From Bacteroidota bacterium (GTDB lineage Bacteria > Bacteroidota > Ignavibacteria > SZUA-365 > JAADGX01), in NCBI GenBank assembly GCA_024276335.1, contig JAJRXL010000267.1, positions 1-5,818 on the forward strand: 5,818 nucleotides of DNA, given 5' to 3'. Shown in pieces: positions 4,884-5,818 of the stretch (position 1 is the stretch's first letter; each line of letters begins with the position of its first letter). The position numbers and the translations under genes were made by a program. The notes under the pieces are model-generated. The model worked only from the letters and a program-made list of their open reading frames with translations. It did no database searches and was not told the DNA's origin.

Positions 4884-5279
4884 ATGGAAAAGCGTAAAAT
4901 ACTTTACGTGGAGGACCAGGCGCCGATGCGCGAACTGATGAAGGCCGCTTTGCGCAAGGAGTTCACCGTCGTCGAGGCCGCGTCCGTGGAAGAAGGGCTT
5001 GACATCCTGAAGGAGGAAACCATCTGCCTCGTCCTCATGGACATCAATCTTCCGGGGGGAATGAACGGTATCGAAGGGACGCGGGTTATCCGGAGCACAC
5101 CGGGGTTGGAACATCTTCCGGTTGTCGTGATCACCGCGTACGCACACGACGAAAACCGCAACGCCTGCCTGGAAGCGGGGTGCGTGGATTTCATCGGGAA
5201 ACCCATTAACGTCCGCGAAATAGGGGGACGGTTGACGAGGATCCTGGAGTTGTACGGTAAGAACGGGAAGAGCGCCTGA
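4884..5279 (+). CDS. Stand-alone response regulator receiver (CheY-like)
   Basis: This 131-residue protein is a single receiver domain with no output domain. The phosphorylation site is complete: acidic Glu10-Asp11 (ILYVEDQ), phospho-acceptor Asp53 in VLMDINLP (50-57), Thr84 in VVITAY (81-86) and Lys106 in GKPI (105-108). The insertion PGGMNG (57-62) after the acceptor is a common variant. It would be phosphorylated by a histidine kinase, then act by protein-protein contact as a phosphorelay intermediate or signalling partner. No kinase is in the window, so the partner is unknown. ATG 4884 puts the first beta-strand immediately after the start, as in most homologues. The upstream in-frame ATG at 4827 would give 150 residues. 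It converges on the second receiver gene with only 10 bp between stop codons. Confidence 0.92.
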   Translation: MEKRKILYVEDQAPMRELMKAALRKEFTVVEAASVEEGLDILKEETICLVLMDINLPGGMNGIEGTRVIRSTPGLEHLPVVVITAYAHDENRNACLEAGCVDFIGKPINVREIGGRLTRILELYGKNGKSA

Positions 5280-5289
5280 AGCGTTGCGA

Positions 5290-5682
5290 CTACTTGTTGA
5301 GCGACCGGGAGATCGTCATGATGACTTCGTCGATGTCTACCGGTTTGGAAATGATATCCACGGCGCCGAGCGTGATTGAATCCACGGCCGAGCGGATGTC
5401 TGCGTAGGCCGTCATCATGATGACCTTGGTACCCGGGGAGTGCTCCTGGAGTTCGCGCAAGACGCCGAAGCCGTTGACCTTGGGCATACGGATGTCGATG
5501 ATGGCCACGTCGTAGGTCTCGGCGCTGATTTTCTCTATGGCTGCGGGTCCGCTGTACACGGCTTCCACGAAGTATCCCACGTCGCGGAGCTGGCGGGCGA
5601 TGGCGTCACAGATGACTTTTTCATCGTCCACGACCAGAATCTTTGCCAATGGCACGTTGTCTTCGGATGCAAAAATAGACAC
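5290..5682 (-). CDS. Stand-alone response regulator receiver (NtrC-type receiver, no output domain)
   Basis: A receiver domain of 130 residues if it starts at GTG 5682. ILVVDDE (15-21) supplies the acidic pair Asp19/Asp20, IIDIRMP (61-67) the phospho-acceptor Asp63, MMTAYAD (89-95) Thr91, and SKPVD (112-116) Lys113. The MTAYADIRSAVDSITLGAVD stretch (90-109) resembles receivers of the NtrC family, but the protein ends right after helix 5, with no AAA+ or DNA-binding domain. It probably signals by protein contact. The start is uncertain. GTG 5682 has the best SD, AAGGGA, 10 nt upstream. GTG 5655 would begin at VPLAKILVVDDE, closest to the usual family start. ATGs at 5715, 5733, 5766 and 5775 would add an Arg-rich extension of up to 31 residues without recognisable features. 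The domain assignment does not depend on this choice. Confidence 0.9.
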   Translation of the reverse strand: MSIFASEDNVPLAKILVVDDEKVICDAIARQLRDVGYFVEAVYSGPAAIEKISAETYDVAIIDIRMPKVNGFGVLRELQEHSPGTKVIMMTAYADIRSAVDSITLGAVDIISKPVDIDEVIMTISRSLNK

Positions 5683-5692
5683 AATTGCGCGA

Positions 5693-5698
5693 TCCCTT
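5693..5698 (-). promoter_or_regulatory. Ribosome binding site supporting the GTG start at 5682
   Basis: Read on the minus strand, AAGGGA lies 10 nt before GTG 5682. It is the best SD match near any candidate start of the second receiver gene, although the spacing is slightly long. Confidence 0.4.
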
Positions 5699-5818
5699 AT
5701 AGTTTCTCTGTACATCGCACTGATGGGTGACATCCTTCGGTTCCGTCGATGGCGGGTGGTATTCATGAACGTCACCCCAGCGGCGATAAAATAGTGCTTT
5801 TTTCATTAGATACCATGC

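Noticed and set aside
5621..5806. 61-codon minus-strand frame beginning MKKALFYRRW, overlapping the second receiver start
   Set aside because: No SD sequence, no domain, and its 3' part overlaps the receiver in another frame; a frameshifted receiver is not needed because the real frame is complete.

Overview
The window (about 58% GC by eye) looks like ordinary chromosome from a bacterium of the Bacteroidota/Chlorobi (FCB) group. The main reasons are a DUF2851-family protein and a DUF6132-type small membrane protein, both of which I associate chiefly with that group. Clear Shine-Dalgarno (SD) sequences precede most starts, which fits a deep or Chlorobi-like lineage better than a typical Bacteroidia. 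This placement is an inference from gene families; there is no rRNA or other marker. I see no tRNA, rRNA, CRISPR array, transposase or prophage gene.

Layout: (1) 1-1820, plus strand: a tightly coupled three-gene operon with ATGA start/stop overlaps. It holds the 3' part of a probable lipoprotein, ribulose-phosphate 3-epimerase (rpe), and a secreted protein that is probably an outer-membrane beta-barrel. (2) 1821-2264: a 444-bp gap with four degenerate short tandem arrays of different units but similar period (7, 7, 7 and 8 bp), then a sigma70-like promoter. (3) 2265-3638, plus strand: a DUF2851 protein. (4) 3725-4407, minus strand: a DUF6132-like two-helix membrane protein with a Cys-x4-Cys motif, followed by a lipoprotein-anchored single-domain rhodanese; together they are a plausible periplasmic sulfur/thiol pair. 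(5) 4408-4883: a divergent regulatory region with several hairpins, a near-palindromic site and a strong plus-strand intrinsic terminator that has no visible gene upstream of it. (6) 4884-5682: two stand-alone CheY-like receiver proteins facing each other, stop codons 10 bp apart. The last 136 bp hold only uncertain N-terminal or upstream sequence of the second receiver.

How the genes work together: rpe is the only gene with a secure metabolic role (non-oxidative pentose phosphate pathway). Its translational coupling to two envelope proteins looks like lineage-specific gene order rather than a pathway. The rhodanese and DUF6132 genes form a likely functional pair. The two receivers have complete phosphorylation sites but no output domain or kinase in view, so they probably serve histidine kinases encoded elsewhere. 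Nothing here amounts to a clear new multi-gene system. The best leads are the heptad-repeat mosaic, the orphan terminator (possible small RNA or attenuator), the rhodanese/DUF6132 pair and the uncharacterised DUF2851 protein.
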